From contig NZ_JAOVZW010000030.1 of NCBI RefSeq assembly GCF_026460885.1, positions 1 to 64,000 of the forward strand: a DNA stretch of 64,000 nt. The letters run 5' to 3'. A program made the translations under genes and the position numbers. This DNA is from Chryseobacterium formosum. Its GTDB lineage: Bacteria > Bacteroidota > Bacteroidia > Flavobacteriales > Weeksellaceae. The notes beneath the pieces are model-generated. The model was not told the DNA's origin and did no database searches. It saw nothing but the letters and a program-made list of their open reading frames with translations. Below are positions 26,693 through 35,030 of the stretch, one piece after another. The first letter of the stretch is position 1, and each line of letters starts with the position of its first letter.

Positions 26693-26726
26693 AAATAAAG
26701 ATTACGAAATTCCGTAATCTTTATTT
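26693..26726 (-). terminator. Intrinsic terminator after the TonB receptor gene
   Basis: AAATAAAGATTACG / CGTAATCTTTATTT, a perfect 14-bp stem with loop AAATTC. The minus-strand T-run TTTATTTTTAT follows. Confidence 0.8.
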
Positions 26727-26741
26727 ATCTGCTCTTGCAAA

Positions 26742-26767
26742 AGATTGCTTCGTTCCTCGCAATGACA
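26742..26767. repeat. Half copy of the TCATTGCGAG repeat (inverted)
   Basis: AGATTGCTTCGTTCCTCGC then AATGACA, the reverse complement of the copies at 22889 and 36985. It is located between the receptor stop and its terminator. Confidence 0.7.
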
Positions 26768-26789
26768 GTTATTAGTTCTTCACAATGAT

Positions 26790-29213
26790 TTACCCATTCC
26801 CAATTCTCTGTTTCAAATCATCCGCACCACCTGTTTTTCTTGGCTGTGCATTTTTAGATGAACCTAAATTATAGGTGTAAGAAAGCGTTGCAACACGGGT
26901 TTCTCTTCGCATTACGAAATTTTCGATGTAATTGGAATAGACGTTTTTAGCTTCAGGATTACTGGTGAAGAAAATATCATTGATGGCAAATTTCAAGGTG
27001 CTGTTGTTTTTAAATTTCTTTTGAGCACCGATATTCAGATACCAGTTTGGTTTTAAATTCATGTAAGCATAAACTTCACGGGCTCTGTAATTTCCGGTAA
27101 GTTCGGCGGTAAAACCATTTCCAAGTTTAAAAGAATTGATGCTGTTGACATTGAAAGTGAAATTTCCCTGGTTTTTAATATAGGTATCAGAAATATTTCC
27201 GGTGTAAGAACCGTAGTATAAATTGGCGCTGTTGTTCATATCCCACCATTTTGCTACTTTCATGGGAGCAATAAGATATAGCCCTAAATAAGATGCCGAA
27301 CTTAAATTATCATTGGTCTGAACTACCACAATATTTCCGTTTTCTACGGTTGGTTTCAAAACATCGGTGATGTTATCTGAGGTTTTGCTGTAGCTTAACG
27401 TTGCAAAATATTTGTTTTTTAAGCTGTAGGTGAATTCATAATTCATCGTTGTTTGCGGATTCAAATCTGGATTTCCGGCTCTGTACGTTGTAGGATCGAG
27501 GAAAAACTTAAATGGATTCAACTGATTGTAACTAGGTCTTGTAATTCTTCGGCTGAAATTAAGTTCAATATTATTTTGGTCATTCAGATCGTAAGAAAAT
27601 ACGGCACTCGGAAACAATTGGGTATAATTCTTTTTGTTCACCTGATTGGTGGTAATCTGAGTTCCTGTCACATTGGTATTTTCGGCTCTTAAACCAAATG
27701 TGGTGCTGAATTTATCCCATTTTTTAGATACGTTTCCGTACAATGCATTGATGTTTTCTTCATAGATAAAATGATTGGTTTTGTTTTGATCAACGATAGA
27801 AATTCCCGAAGTGGCATCGAAAAACTGCATATCATTATCGGCTTTTACGAAGCTGGTTTTAATTCCGGATTCTATTTTCCAGTTGTTTTTCAAGTGTTTC
27901 GATAAATCGGATTTTAAAGAGTAAATATTTAAACCACCATTGATGTCGCCTTTTAAAATATCAAAACTGCTTAGTGCTCCATTGATGGCGTAATTTTTCG
28001 TGTCAAAATTCTGGAGCGAAGTATTTGAATAATTGATATAATCTAAATCGGTCGTTAATTCTGAACCTAAAGAATCGATTTTGTATTTATAGTTTAGATT
28101 GAAAGAAGCATTTTTCCAATGATCTTTTGAGCGGTTTTGTGTGGTGAAAGTACTTTCAGGAAGCTGATTACTGCTTAAAACCAGACTTGAATTGTCACCT
28201 CTCGGATCAAATCTGTTGCTTACGAAACCTGCCGAAAACCCAATAATGTTATTGTCGTTGATATAATAATCCATTCCGGCTTTAGCGATGTGATTTCTAA
28301 AATTAAATTTTAAATAATTGTCCTGTATATAGGCTTTCCCGAAATTTCCATTGCTGTCGTAAAAGTTTCTGTCTAAAACAAGATGATTGTAAAATTCTCT
28401 GTAAGCAAAACCATAATTGGCAAAGATGTTTACTTTTTTGTTGCGGTGATTGATGCTGAAATTATTATTGTTTTTAATATATTTTCCCGTTCCCAATGAA
28501 GTGGAAAGACTTCCGTTCGTGCCTTTTCGCTGATCTTTTTTAAGTTTAATATTGATAATCGAAGTTCCTGCTGCATCGTATTTTGAGGAAGGATTAGTAA
28601 TAAATTCTACTTTTTCTACACTTGATGAAGGAATTCCTCGAAGATAATTGGCAAGATCAGTTCCGGTCATCGGTGTATTTTTACCATCGATTTGAACTAA
28701 AAGATTTCCTTTTCCTCTCAAACTGATATTGTCACTGCCGTCAATATTGACTCCGGGAGCTTTTTCCAAAACTTCAAAGGCTGAATTTCCGGTTGCAGCA
28801 ATACTGTTTTCGACATTCAAAATCATTTTTCCTTCCTGTCGCTCGATATATGGTTTGGCTTTTGTTATGGTAACGCCTTCAATGGTTTTTTCATTTAAAT
28901 GAATTATAGGAAGGTTTGTATTTTCCGTTACAGAAACAGTTTCAGACTTGTAGACTTCTGAACCGTTTTTGTTGATTTTTACCATGTAATTTCCATTTGC
29001 AAGATCATTAAATGTAAATTTTCCGTTTTGATCGGCAATCTCGGTTTTTACCAATTTGTTTTCTGAATTAAATAAATTGATTTCTATCTGATTTATTTTA
29101 TCAGAATCGATGCTTCCCGAAAGAGAGTAGATTTGGGAAGCGGTTTGTGCAGAGATTTTGCTGCTGAAAATAGACATCAGCAAAACAAAAATGAATAGGA
29201 TTAGTCGTGCCAT
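26790..29213 (-). CDS. TonB-dependent-receptor-like outer membrane protein
   Basis: 807 residues. A signal peptide (about 1-22, ends KISAQ) precedes a CarboxypepD_reg-like beta domain (about 28-105; LSGSIDSDKINQIEINLF, FTFNDLANGNYMVKI). The plug domain follows (about 125-225) with NVENSIAATGNSAFEVLEKA, PGVNIDGSDNISLRGKGNLL and a GTSIINIKLKK end. The rest is an outer-membrane beta-barrel (OMP_b-brl_3 type). The receptor lacks an obvious SusD partner. It lies 6 bp behind a MarR gene and is probably controlled by it. The substrate is unknown; in related operons such receptors respond to small lipophilic compounds (inference). Confidence 0.88.
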   Translation of the reverse strand: MARLILFIFVLLMSIFSSKISAQTASQIYSLSGSIDSDKINQIEINLFNSENKLVKTEIADQNGKFTFNDLANGNYMVKINKNGSEVYKSETVSVTENTNLPIIHLNEKTIEGVTITKAKPYIERQEGKMILNVENSIAATGNSAFEVLEKAPGVNIDGSDNISLRGKGNLLVQIDGKNTPMTGTDLANYLRGIPSSSVEKVEFITNPSSKYDAAGTSIINIKLKKDQRKGTNGSLSTSLGTGKYIKNNNNFSINHRNKKVNIFANYGFAYREFYNHLVLDRNFYDSNGNFGKAYIQDNYLKFNFRNHIAKAGMDYYINDNNIIGFSAGFVSNRFDPRGDNSSLVLSSNQLPESTFTTQNRSKDHWKNASFNLNYKYKIDSLGSELTTDLDYINYSNTSLQNFDTKNYAINGALSSFDILKGDINGGLNIYSLKSDLSKHLKNNWKIESGIKTSFVKADNDMQFFDATSGISIVDQNKTNHFIYEENINALYGNVSKKWDKFSTTFGLRAENTNVTGTQITTNQVNKKNYTQLFPSAVFSYDLNDQNNIELNFSRRITRPSYNQLNPFKFFLDPTTYRAGNPDLNPQTTMNYEFTYSLKNKYFATLSYSKTSDNITDVLKPTVENGNIVVVQTNDNLSSASYLGLYLIAPMKVAKWWDMNNSANLYYGSYTGNISDTYIKNQGNFTFNVNSINSFKLGNGFTAELTGNYRAREVYAYMNLKPNWYLNIGAQKKFKNNSTLKFAINDIFFTSNPEAKNVYSNYIENFVMRRETRVATLSYTYNLGSSKNAQPRKTGGADDLKQRIGNG

Positions 29214-29219
29214 CGTGTT

Positions 29220-29660
29220 TTATTTTTTAGAGTTGATTGTATTTTCTGAGATTTTTAATAGGGTATTGTTCATGATTTGTAGTTCTTCTTTAGAAATTCC
29301 ATCTAAGGCGATTGCTCTGTTTTGTTCTACAATTTTTTGAACGTCCTTAATGATTTTTATACCTAAAGCTGTTACTTCAAGATTGGTTTTCCTTCGGTCT
29401 TTGCTGTGAATGGTTCGAATTACATATTCAGATTTCACCAATAGCTCGATGATTCTTGTCACAGAAGCATTGTCTTTGAAAACTAAATTTCCGATTTCAT
29501 TTTGAGTGATTTCAGGGTTTTCGAGAATTGCTTTAATAATCAACCATTGATCGATTGTAATGGTAAAACCGTTGAGTTTTAGCTGTCTTTGAGCGTAATT
29601 TCTATATGCTCTTATCGCTTTATCTATGTTGTAAAATATGATTGAATCTAATTTTCCCAT
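29220..29660 (-). CDS. MarR-family transcriptional regulator
   Basis: 146 residues, the standard MarR length. The winged helix includes ITQNEIGNLVFKDNASVTRI (recognition helix) and the wing RTIHSKDRRKTNLEVTALG. N- and C-terminal helices form the dimer interface. It is the first gene of an operon with the TonB receptor. A palindromic pair of ATTGAT half-sites upstream (29679-29704) suggests autoregulation. The ligand is unknown. Confidence 0.9.
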   Translation of the reverse strand: MGKLDSIIFYNIDKAIRAYRNYAQRQLKLNGFTITIDQWLIIKAILENPEITQNEIGNLVFKDNASVTRIIELLVKSEYVIRTIHSKDRRKTNLEVTALGIKIIKDVQKIVEQNRAIALDGISKEELQIMNNTLLKISENTINSKK

Positions 29661-29678
29661 AATTAAAAGTTTAATGAT

Positions 29679-29704
29679 GATTGATCAATTATTGATATAT
29701 CAAT
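29679..29704. promoter_or_regulatory. Candidate MarR operator
   Basis: A TTGATCAA palindrome (29681-29688) adjoins ATTGATATATCAAT (29691-29704), a perfect 14-bp palindrome. It lies 31-44 bp before the marR ATG, where an autorepressor would overlap the promoter. Confidence 0.6.
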
Positions 29705-29842
29705 TAATTTGTAGCTGAGTTTTTTATTTTGTTACAATCGACACGAAGTTTTTTCAGTACTAATTTTAATGAAGAAAATGAGTTTTATAAATTATTGAAT
29801 ATGAAAAAGTTATATTTAGCTTAAATACCAATAATATTTTCG

Positions 29843-29850
29843 TATATTTG
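29843..29850 (+). promoter_or_regulatory. -7 element of the cold-shock gene promoter
   Basis: TATATTTG matches TAnnTTTG. The -33 element is weak (TTTAG about 24 bp upstream). The predicted start is near 29857, giving a leader of about 250 nt. Confidence 0.55.
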
Positions 29851-29856
29851 CATAGC

Positions 29857-30107
29857 AATTAATAGAAAGGTTTTCGACTTTTGCTTCAGGCAGGGTTAAA
29901 AACATTTATTTTCCCTCAGTTTTCACATTTCAGATGCCCCAGTTTATTCCTTAAAAATATTTGTACCGGCAATCTTTATATTATTACTGAAAAACAATAG
30001 GATACCTTTCTACATCAATTTCAGAAATAGTATTTGATGAAATGAAATGTTTTAAAGTAAAACTTCATTCAAATATCAGCTCGTAACAAATAAATTTTTA
30101 AATATAT
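29857..30107 (+). ncRNA. Long structured 5' leader of the cold-shock gene
   Basis: About 250 nt between the predicted start and the ATG contain no ORF. TAGAAAGG at 29863-29870 is exactly complementary to CCTTTCTA at 30005-30012, closing a 135-nt domain. Cold-shock genes commonly carry long thermosensing leaders (csp mRNAs of enterobacteria); whether this one does the same is inferred. Confidence 0.5.
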
Positions 30108-30542
30108 ATGGCGGATTCTTTCTCAAAAAAAGAAAATTTCAAGAAAAAAGTTCAGAAAGCAAAAGAAAAAGCTCAGAAAAGAGAAGAGCGTAAAACGGTC
30201 AACAACAAAGGTAAAGGTCTTGATGACATGATCATGTATGTTGATGCAAACGGTCAATTGACTTCTACACCACCGGATAACAGCAATGTTGAGGATTTTG
30301 ACATCAACAACATCCAATTGGGTGCAGCTCCTATTGAAGCGGAAGAATTAATTAAGACGGGAATTGTAACATTTTTCAGTGAAAAAGGTTACGGTTTTAT
30401 TACAGAAGACGGTTCTAAAGAAAATGTATTCTTCCACAGTAACAACTGTATGGAGCCGATTAAAAAAGGAAACAAAGTATCTTTTGAAAAAGAGAAATCT
30501 CCAAAAGGTTTTGTTGCCGTAGAAATCAGAATGGTTAAATAA
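30108..30542 (+). CDS. Cold-shock-domain protein with basic N-terminal extension
   Basis: 144 residues. Residues 1-40 are strongly basic and lysine-rich (FKKKVQKAKEKAQKREERK), a probable RNA-binding or coiled extension absent from CspA. The C-terminal cold-shock domain (about 84-144) has TGIVTFFSEKGYGFITEDG (RNP1-like KGYGFI) and ENVFFHSNN (RNP2-like VFFH). It is an RNA chaperone type. It has its own promoter, long leader and terminator. Confidence 0.88.
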   Translation: MADSFSKKENFKKKVQKAKEKAQKREERKTVNNKGKGLDDMIMYVDANGQLTSTPPDNSNVEDFDINNIQLGAAPIEAEELIKTGIVTFFSEKGYGFITEDGSKENVFFHSNNCMEPIKKGNKVSFEKEKSPKGFVAVEIRMVK

Positions 30543-30586
30543 TTATTCAATTTCGGAATCAAAAACCGAATAGATTATATTACAGT

Positions 30587-30617
30587 AAAGGCTCCAATTT
30601 GGAGCCTTTGTTTTTTT
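30587..30617 (+). terminator. Intrinsic terminator after the cold-shock gene
   Basis: AAAGGCTCC / GGAGCCTTT stem with loop AATTT, followed by GTTTTTTT. Confidence 0.88.
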
Positions 30618-30684
30618 GTAATGAAAAATTTTCACTCATAAATAGGAAAATATTTTCTGTGATGTAAGAGTAGGAGTTGACCAT

Positions 30685-30915
30685 GCAAAAAAGTATAGTT
30701 ACATCGTATCAAGATAAAATAACATAGCAAAAAAGTGAAATCATATTGTTAAAGAATAAAGATACAGCTCAAAAAAGTAAAGTTACATGACAAGAATGAA
30801 AAATTACATCGTGCCAAAGTGTAATCACATCAGTAAAAAGTAAACTTACAATGCAAAAAAATAAAGTTACATTACAAAAATGCAACTTTACTTTGATAAA
30901 AATATTGAATTACTG
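30685..30915. repeat. 21-bp tandem array B (11 units)
   Basis: Eleven consecutive 21-bp units with consensus close to GCAAAAAAGTAAAGTTACAT. It lies 32 bp from the stop of the paralogous gene at 30947. Units 9 and 10 form that gene's terminator. The unit length, consensus and placement repeat array A at 23056. Confidence 0.85.
30853..30890 (-). terminator. Intrinsic terminator built from array B units
   Basis: In the minus-strand RNA UAAAGUUGCAU pairs with AUGUAACUUUA (11 bp, one G-U wobble), followed by AUUUUUUU. It is the counterpart of the terminator at 23203. Confidence 0.75.
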
Positions 30916-30946
30916 AGTTTCAATATTTTTAAGGTTTAAACACAAA

Positions 30947-31669
30947 TTATTTTCTATTGGTAAACTCTATCGTTGAAACAGTTTTATATTCCGGGGAAGT
31001 GGCTCCGTAGAGGCTTTTTACGTATTTTTTAATTTTTAGAGAGATGGCATAGACTCCTGTATCTTCTGCGTAAAGAATTCTGTCACGTTCTATGATTTTA
31101 GTGTTCAACACAGACTCGGTTTGGTCTACGACAAGGGTTACAGCTTTTAATGATTCGTGATAGGTGCTGAGGTTTTGCAACTTTAGCGCATCTTCATTGG
31201 GTGTGTAAGCAGGTAAGGTGGAAAGCATTTGTAAAAGGAGACCGAAATTTTCAGCTTTTGAAGTGAAAGACTGTCGGGAGGTAGATGATGTTTTGGGTGC
31301 TTCTTTACCTTCTTCCATCGGTGGATTGATCTTCCTTGAGCTGCCCTGAATGGTCTGGGTTAAAGATCTTGCCTGATCTAAAGTTCCTTCTGGTAAGCCC
31401 ACAATTTCCAATAAATTAATGATGCTTGTACAAGTAGATCTTAAATTTTCAAAAGCGGTTTGACGGGCAACGATTGCATTTTTATTAGTGCTTCGTTTGT
31501 CTCCAACTTCTATCAGTTTTGCATTGGCATTGATGTATAATGCCTGAAGACTGTTAACTGTAATGTCGGCAATCGGTGGATTGTAAAGGCTGTACGTAGA
31601 AACTTGTTGCGTAATTTTTTGAAGGTTCGCTGCATTTTTAGCGTGACCTACTTCTGAGGTGCTTGACAT
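30947..31669 (-). CDS. Helical protein of unknown function, copy 2 (array-associated family)
   Basis: 240 residues, paralogous over its full length to the gene at 23463, with the polar linker (about 115-135; MEEGKEAPKTSSTS) the least conserved part. It has no signal peptide, membrane segment or recognisable motif, and is probably a bundle of amphipathic helices. The pair differ enough to be an old duplication, yet both keep the same 3' array. It is flanked by the cold-shock gene and the DUF2158-like/WYL-like gene. Function is unknown. Confidence 0.75.
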   Translation of the reverse strand: MSSTSEVGHAKNAANLQKITQQVSTYSLYNPPIADITVNSLQALYINANAKLIEVGDKRSTNKNAIVARQTAFENLRSTCTSIINLLEIVGLPEGTLDQARSLTQTIQGSSRKINPPMEEGKEAPKTSSTSRQSFTSKAENFGLLLQMLSTLPAYTPNEDALKLQNLSTYHESLKAVTLVVDQTESVLNTKIIERDRILYAEDTGVYAISLKIKKYVKSLYGATSPEYKTVSTIEFTNRK

Positions 31670-31779
31670 ATCAATTGTGTTTTTGTTAGTGATTCAAATA
31701 TAGAAATTATTTTGAATGTGTGTTAGGTTTTGTTAGAATATTTTGATTTCGAATATGTTATGTTAAGTTGGGGTAGTGA

Positions 31780-31806
31780 AAAAGACCGGAATTACTTCTG
31801 GTCTTT
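31780..31806. terminator. Intrinsic terminator after the 395-residue protein gene
   Basis: AAAGACCGGAA / TTCTGGTCTTT stem with loop TTAC, flanked by T-rich sequence on the minus strand. It ends the transcript of the gene at 31860-33047. Confidence 0.6.
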
Positions 31807-31828
31807 TGTTGTCTTGTAGTGTTTTTCT

Positions 31829-31852
31829 GGCGCAAGCGTCTCGCTTGTGGCC
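31829..31852. repeat. Short GCGCAAGCG palindrome
   Basis: GGCGCAAGCG-TCT-CGCTTGTGGCC hairpin. It resembles the palindrome that forms the 3' end of the gene at 24384, suggesting a third small mobile palindrome type. Confidence 0.5.
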
Positions 31853-31859
31853 GCTTTAG

Positions 31860-33047
31860 TTATATGAAAAAACTTTGATTTAAAATTTCCAGCTTTAGAA
31901 TTGCATTTTCATCGACTCTAAAATGTCGTTCTTCTCCATTTCTTAATAAACAATCTGCGATTACAACTTTATTTTGAATAAACTCTTTAACAAATATTAT
32001 TCTTTTTGTTGTATTGCCTTGTAAATCACGATAAATAATTCTGTAAAAATTATTTTTTTCAAAAATAAAATCTTTTATTTTACTGAATTCCCCCACGTCA
32101 CTTTTAAACTCTGGAATTTTCTCTAGAATTAAATCATCTACTTTCATCTTATCTTCACCCAACATAAAATCATTAAATTTCATTTTTGAGAATCTATCTC
32201 TGAAAATGTCATAATATCTTACCTCATATTTATGATGATTGAAAATTATTTCTAAGGGAAGCACATATATATGTTTAAGTGATTTTGCACTTTCCTTTAA
32301 AATGTCTTTTCCTAAATCATATCTAAAAATATTTTTATTATTAATTGCATCTTTGATAGGATTTAAATCTAGGTTTGGTAAAATTTGAACTGTATCAATT
32401 GGTATAAAATCTTCTGAAAATGATCCTGACAGGGAATTGTACCATTTACATTTTAATAAATATACAGCAGAGATCTTTTTTCGATTACCTGATTTTGGAT
32501 TGAAACCAATTTTTTCTTCATTTAACTTTACATCAATTACAGTTAAAACAGGTGGTAAAAAATCTAAATGAGCAGTAATTTTATCGATCGATTTATATTC
32601 TGTTTGACTGAAAGTAGTTTTTAGTTTACCTAGTTCTAGATCACAAGAATTTAGAATAACTTGTTTATTTAGAAACTCGTTCTTAATTTCCTTTAATATC
32701 GATGGATTATCAAATCTATTTAAAACTACATCTTTTGTTACAATTTCATCATTTACTCTATCTTCGCGATTAACGTCGCTGTCATTTTTTTCGATTAGTT
32801 TTAAATCATTAATATTAAACCATAAATTTTCGAATTTATGGTTTTTGTGAGAATAGAAAATACATCTAACTTGACCGGATTTAATAATTCCTGTGTCAAT
32901 GTCATATTGTTTTGGAGAATTTAAAATTTCAGAAACGACAAGGATTGGAGGAGTCATGGATGCCAAGCCGGCAATTTTTACCTTGGTAGAATTGTTATCA
33001 TAAGGATGGTTTTTTAAAGAATATAAATCACCAAGTCTTGTATTCAT
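31860..33047 (-). CDS. Unknown protein with duplicated small beta domains and a WYL-like C-terminus
   Basis: 395 residues. Two segments look like an internal duplication of a small SH3-like unit: about 25-90 (SMTPPILVVSEI ... CIFYSHKNHKFENLWF) and about 155-230 (DFLPPVLTVIDVK ... CKWYNSLSGSFSEDFI), reminiscent of DUF2158-type domains. The last about 60 residues (YRIIYRDLQGNTTKRIIFV ... CLLRNGEERHFRVDE) resemble a WYL domain, which often binds ligand or nucleic acid in defence regulators. No HTH is visible. It is divergent from the reverse transcriptase gene with 331 bp between them. A regulatory or partner role for the RT is possible but unproven. Confidence 0.55.
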   Translation of the reverse strand: MNTRLGDLYSLKNHPYDNNSTKVKIAGLASMTPPILVVSEILNSPKQYDIDTGIIKSGQVRCIFYSHKNHKFENLWFNINDLKLIEKNDSDVNREDRVNDEIVTKDVVLNRFDNPSILKEIKNEFLNKQVILNSCDLELGKLKTTFSQTEYKSIDKITAHLDFLPPVLTVIDVKLNEEKIGFNPKSGNRKKISAVYLLKCKWYNSLSGSFSEDFIPIDTVQILPNLDLNPIKDAINNKNIFRYDLGKDILKESAKSLKHIYVLPLEIIFNHHKYEVRYYDIFRDRFSKMKFNDFMLGEDKMKVDDLILEKIPEFKSDVGEFSKIKDFIFEKNNFYRIIYRDLQGNTTKRIIFVKEFIQNKVVIADCLLRNGEERHFRVDENAILKLEILNQSFFI

Positions 33048-33059
33048 AATTATTAAGTT

Positions 33060-33092
33060 TTTGTAAATTTAATAATTATAGTGTTATATTTG
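33060..33092 (+). promoter_or_regulatory. Promoter reading toward the reverse transcriptase leader
   Basis: TTTG at 33060-33063, a 21-bp spacer, TATATTTG at 33085-33092. The predicted start near 33098 leaves about 280 nt untranslated before the RT. Confidence 0.7.
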
Positions 33093-33097
33093 CTGTG

Positions 33098-33378
33098 CTT
33101 GTGCAGAAAGTTGATTTTTTACAACTAGTTAGGACTAAAGGGCTTTTTAGCTTTACTGAATATTAGAGATATTCAGGATTAAGATTTATCAAGGGCTGCC
33201 TCAAATAAGGCACTCAAGACTGAAGCAAATATACAACATATTAGATTCATATCAAATTGGATTAATGGTTTAGTTAAAGCTTCTATATATTTACGAAACA
33301 CACGATGACTCAGTAATTGGGTACTAGTCCGCTCCTTCGGGATGTATGTAAAATAAATATCATTATCGCTAGAACTTA
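33098..33378 (+). ncRNA. Putative structured RNA upstream of the reverse transcriptase
   Basis: No ORF is supported. Local hairpins include CTGAATAT/ATATTCAG around 33155-33176 (loop TAGAG), TGCCT/AGGCA (33198-33214 region) and TCC-TTCG-GGA near 33335. The combination of its own promoter, about 280 nt of structured sequence and an RT gene directly downstream is the arrangement of retron and DRT systems, whose RT uses the upstream RNA. Boundaries are estimates. Confidence 0.5.
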
Positions 33379-35013
33379 ATGCACAAGTATTTTTATATGA
33401 ATAACTCTCAGAACATTCCAGATTGGTTAAAATCTAAAGGTTATCTACACATTACACCAAGTTTAAAAATTGGTGAAAATTGGCGAGTATGTAAAAGACA
33501 AATTGAGAATAAAGAATTTGTATCGAAATATGCATTTTATCCACTAATGCATTCATTTATCAAAGAAAGAAAATTTAAAAAGCATGATACTACAAAACAT
33601 ATAACAATTGGACGTTCTCATAAACATGTTGTAGAAAAAACAGGGCATACCGAAAAATCATCTAAGTTAAGACCATTACACTATGCGAGTCACTATGATG
33701 CTTTAATTTACGGCTATTATGCAAGTTTATTAAATGCAAAATATGAAGAAAAGCTTTTGACGACTGAGAAATTGTCAGACTGCGTTACTGCTTATAGGAA
33801 AATAAAAACCGAAGAAAATTCGGATAAGGGAAAAAGTACAATACATTTTGCAAAAGAGGTTTTTGATGAAATTAAATCAAGAACTGAAAAAAATGAAAAG
33901 ACAGCCGTTTTAACTTTTGATATTAAAGGTTTCTTTTCTTCATTAGATCACAAAATTTTAAAGGAAAAATGGGCTTTCATTATTGATGAAGAAAAACTTC
34001 CGAGTGACCATTACAATGTTTTTAAATCTTGCACCAATTTCAGTTATGTTTTAAAGGACGACCTGCGAAAATTCAATAAAAAAGCAGGAAGAAAATCTCA
34101 ATTTGATGAAAGTAGATTAGCTGAGATTAGAAGGACACGGGGATATAAATGTTTTTTTGATTCAAATGAAGATTTTCGAAAGCATATAAAAGCTGGTAGA
34201 TTGAGAATTTACAAAAATCCTTTTAGAAATAAGCAGAAACAAATTGTGGGAATTCCTCAAGGATTGCCTATCAGTGCTGTATTAGCAAATATTTATTTAT
34301 TTGATTTTGATAAAACAATTATTGAAAATCTTGTTAATATTCGAAATGTTTATTACAGGCGATATTCAGATGACATTGTTATAATATGTAAAATAGATGA
34401 GATTGATGAGATTAAAAAATATGTAGAAAGTTTAATTAAAGAAAGTAAAGTTGAAATAAGCACTGCGAAGACAGAAGTTTTTATATTTGAACATCTTGAA
34501 TTTAATACGTTAAAACAAAAGAGATTAACGTCAGTAAAAATAAATGGAGACGGAAGTAGGTCGATCAATTCGCCATTAATCTATTTGGGCTTTGAATTTA
34601 GAGGGTTTAACGTTCATATAAAATCTACCAATCTTGCCAAGTTTTATCGAAGATTAATAAGTATTGTAAAAAGAAGGGCGCGGAGAACTATTAAAGTAAA
34701 TCAGAAAGATCCATTTCAAAAGAAAGCTATTTATTTAAATCAAATAAAAAAACTTTATAATAAGCCTTTGCGAGAGATTGATTCAGAAAGTAATGAGCTA
34801 AAACAAAAATTTAGAAAAAAATCAATTTTAGAATTAAACGAAAAAGGAGAATATTCTTTTATTAGTAAAGAAGTCAAGTCACAAACAAAGAATTCTAATT
34901 ATATGGGTTATGTTAAAAGATGTTGTGACATATTTAAGTCGAATCATTTTGAAAAGCAGCTGCGTAAAAGAAAACATATTGTACACACCGCAATAAAAAG
35001 GCATCTAAAATAA
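33379..35013 (+). CDS. Reverse transcriptase, possibly defence-associated
   Basis: 544 residues (or 538 if the ATG at 33397 is used; residues before NNSQNIPDWLKSKGYL look non-conserved). RT motifs are intact: motif A VLTFDIKGFFSSLDH with Asp181, motif B GIPQGLPISAVLANIYL from residue 291, and motif C YSDD (residues 329-332) with catalytic D331 and D332. STAKTEVF and PLIYLGFEF follow as motifs D/E. The A-to-B distance is about 110 residues, longer than in retron RTs. There is no HNH or integrase domain and no flanking intron structure, so a group II intron maturase is unlikely. A basic C-terminal thumb-like region follows. It is preceded by a structured leader and followed by a 17-bp hairpin. 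The exact RT clade (UG/Abi or other) is not determined. Confidence 0.88.
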   Translation: MHKYFYMNNSQNIPDWLKSKGYLHITPSLKIGENWRVCKRQIENKEFVSKYAFYPLMHSFIKERKFKKHDTTKHITIGRSHKHVVEKTGHTEKSSKLRPLHYASHYDALIYGYYASLLNAKYEEKLLTTEKLSDCVTAYRKIKTEENSDKGKSTIHFAKEVFDEIKSRTEKNEKTAVLTFDIKGFFSSLDHKILKEKWAFIIDEEKLPSDHYNVFKSCTNFSYVLKDDLRKFNKKAGRKSQFDESRLAEIRRTRGYKCFFDSNEDFRKHIKAGRLRIYKNPFRNKQKQIVGIPQGLPISAVLANIYLFDFDKTIIENLVNIRNVYYRRYSDDIVIICKIDEIDEIKKYVESLIKESKVEISTAKTEVFIFEHLEFNTLKQKRLTSVKINGDGSRSINSPLIYLGFEFRGFNVHIKSTNLAKFYRRLISIVKRRARRTIKVNQKDPFQKKAIYLNQIKKLYNKPLREIDSESNELKQKFRKKSILELNEKGEYSFISKEVKSQTKNSNYMGYVKRCCDIFKSNHFEKQLRKRKHIVHTAIKRHLK

Positions 35014-35030
35014 TATTCATCTTAAAAAAT

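Noticed and set aside
23056..30915. CRISPR array interpretation of the 21-bp repeats
   Set aside because: Units are contiguous with no spacers, are diverged, and no cas genes are present.
33379..35013. Group II intron maturase
   Set aside because: No endonuclease domain, YSDD instead of the usual YADD, and no domain V-like hairpin or intron boundaries recognised in the flanks.
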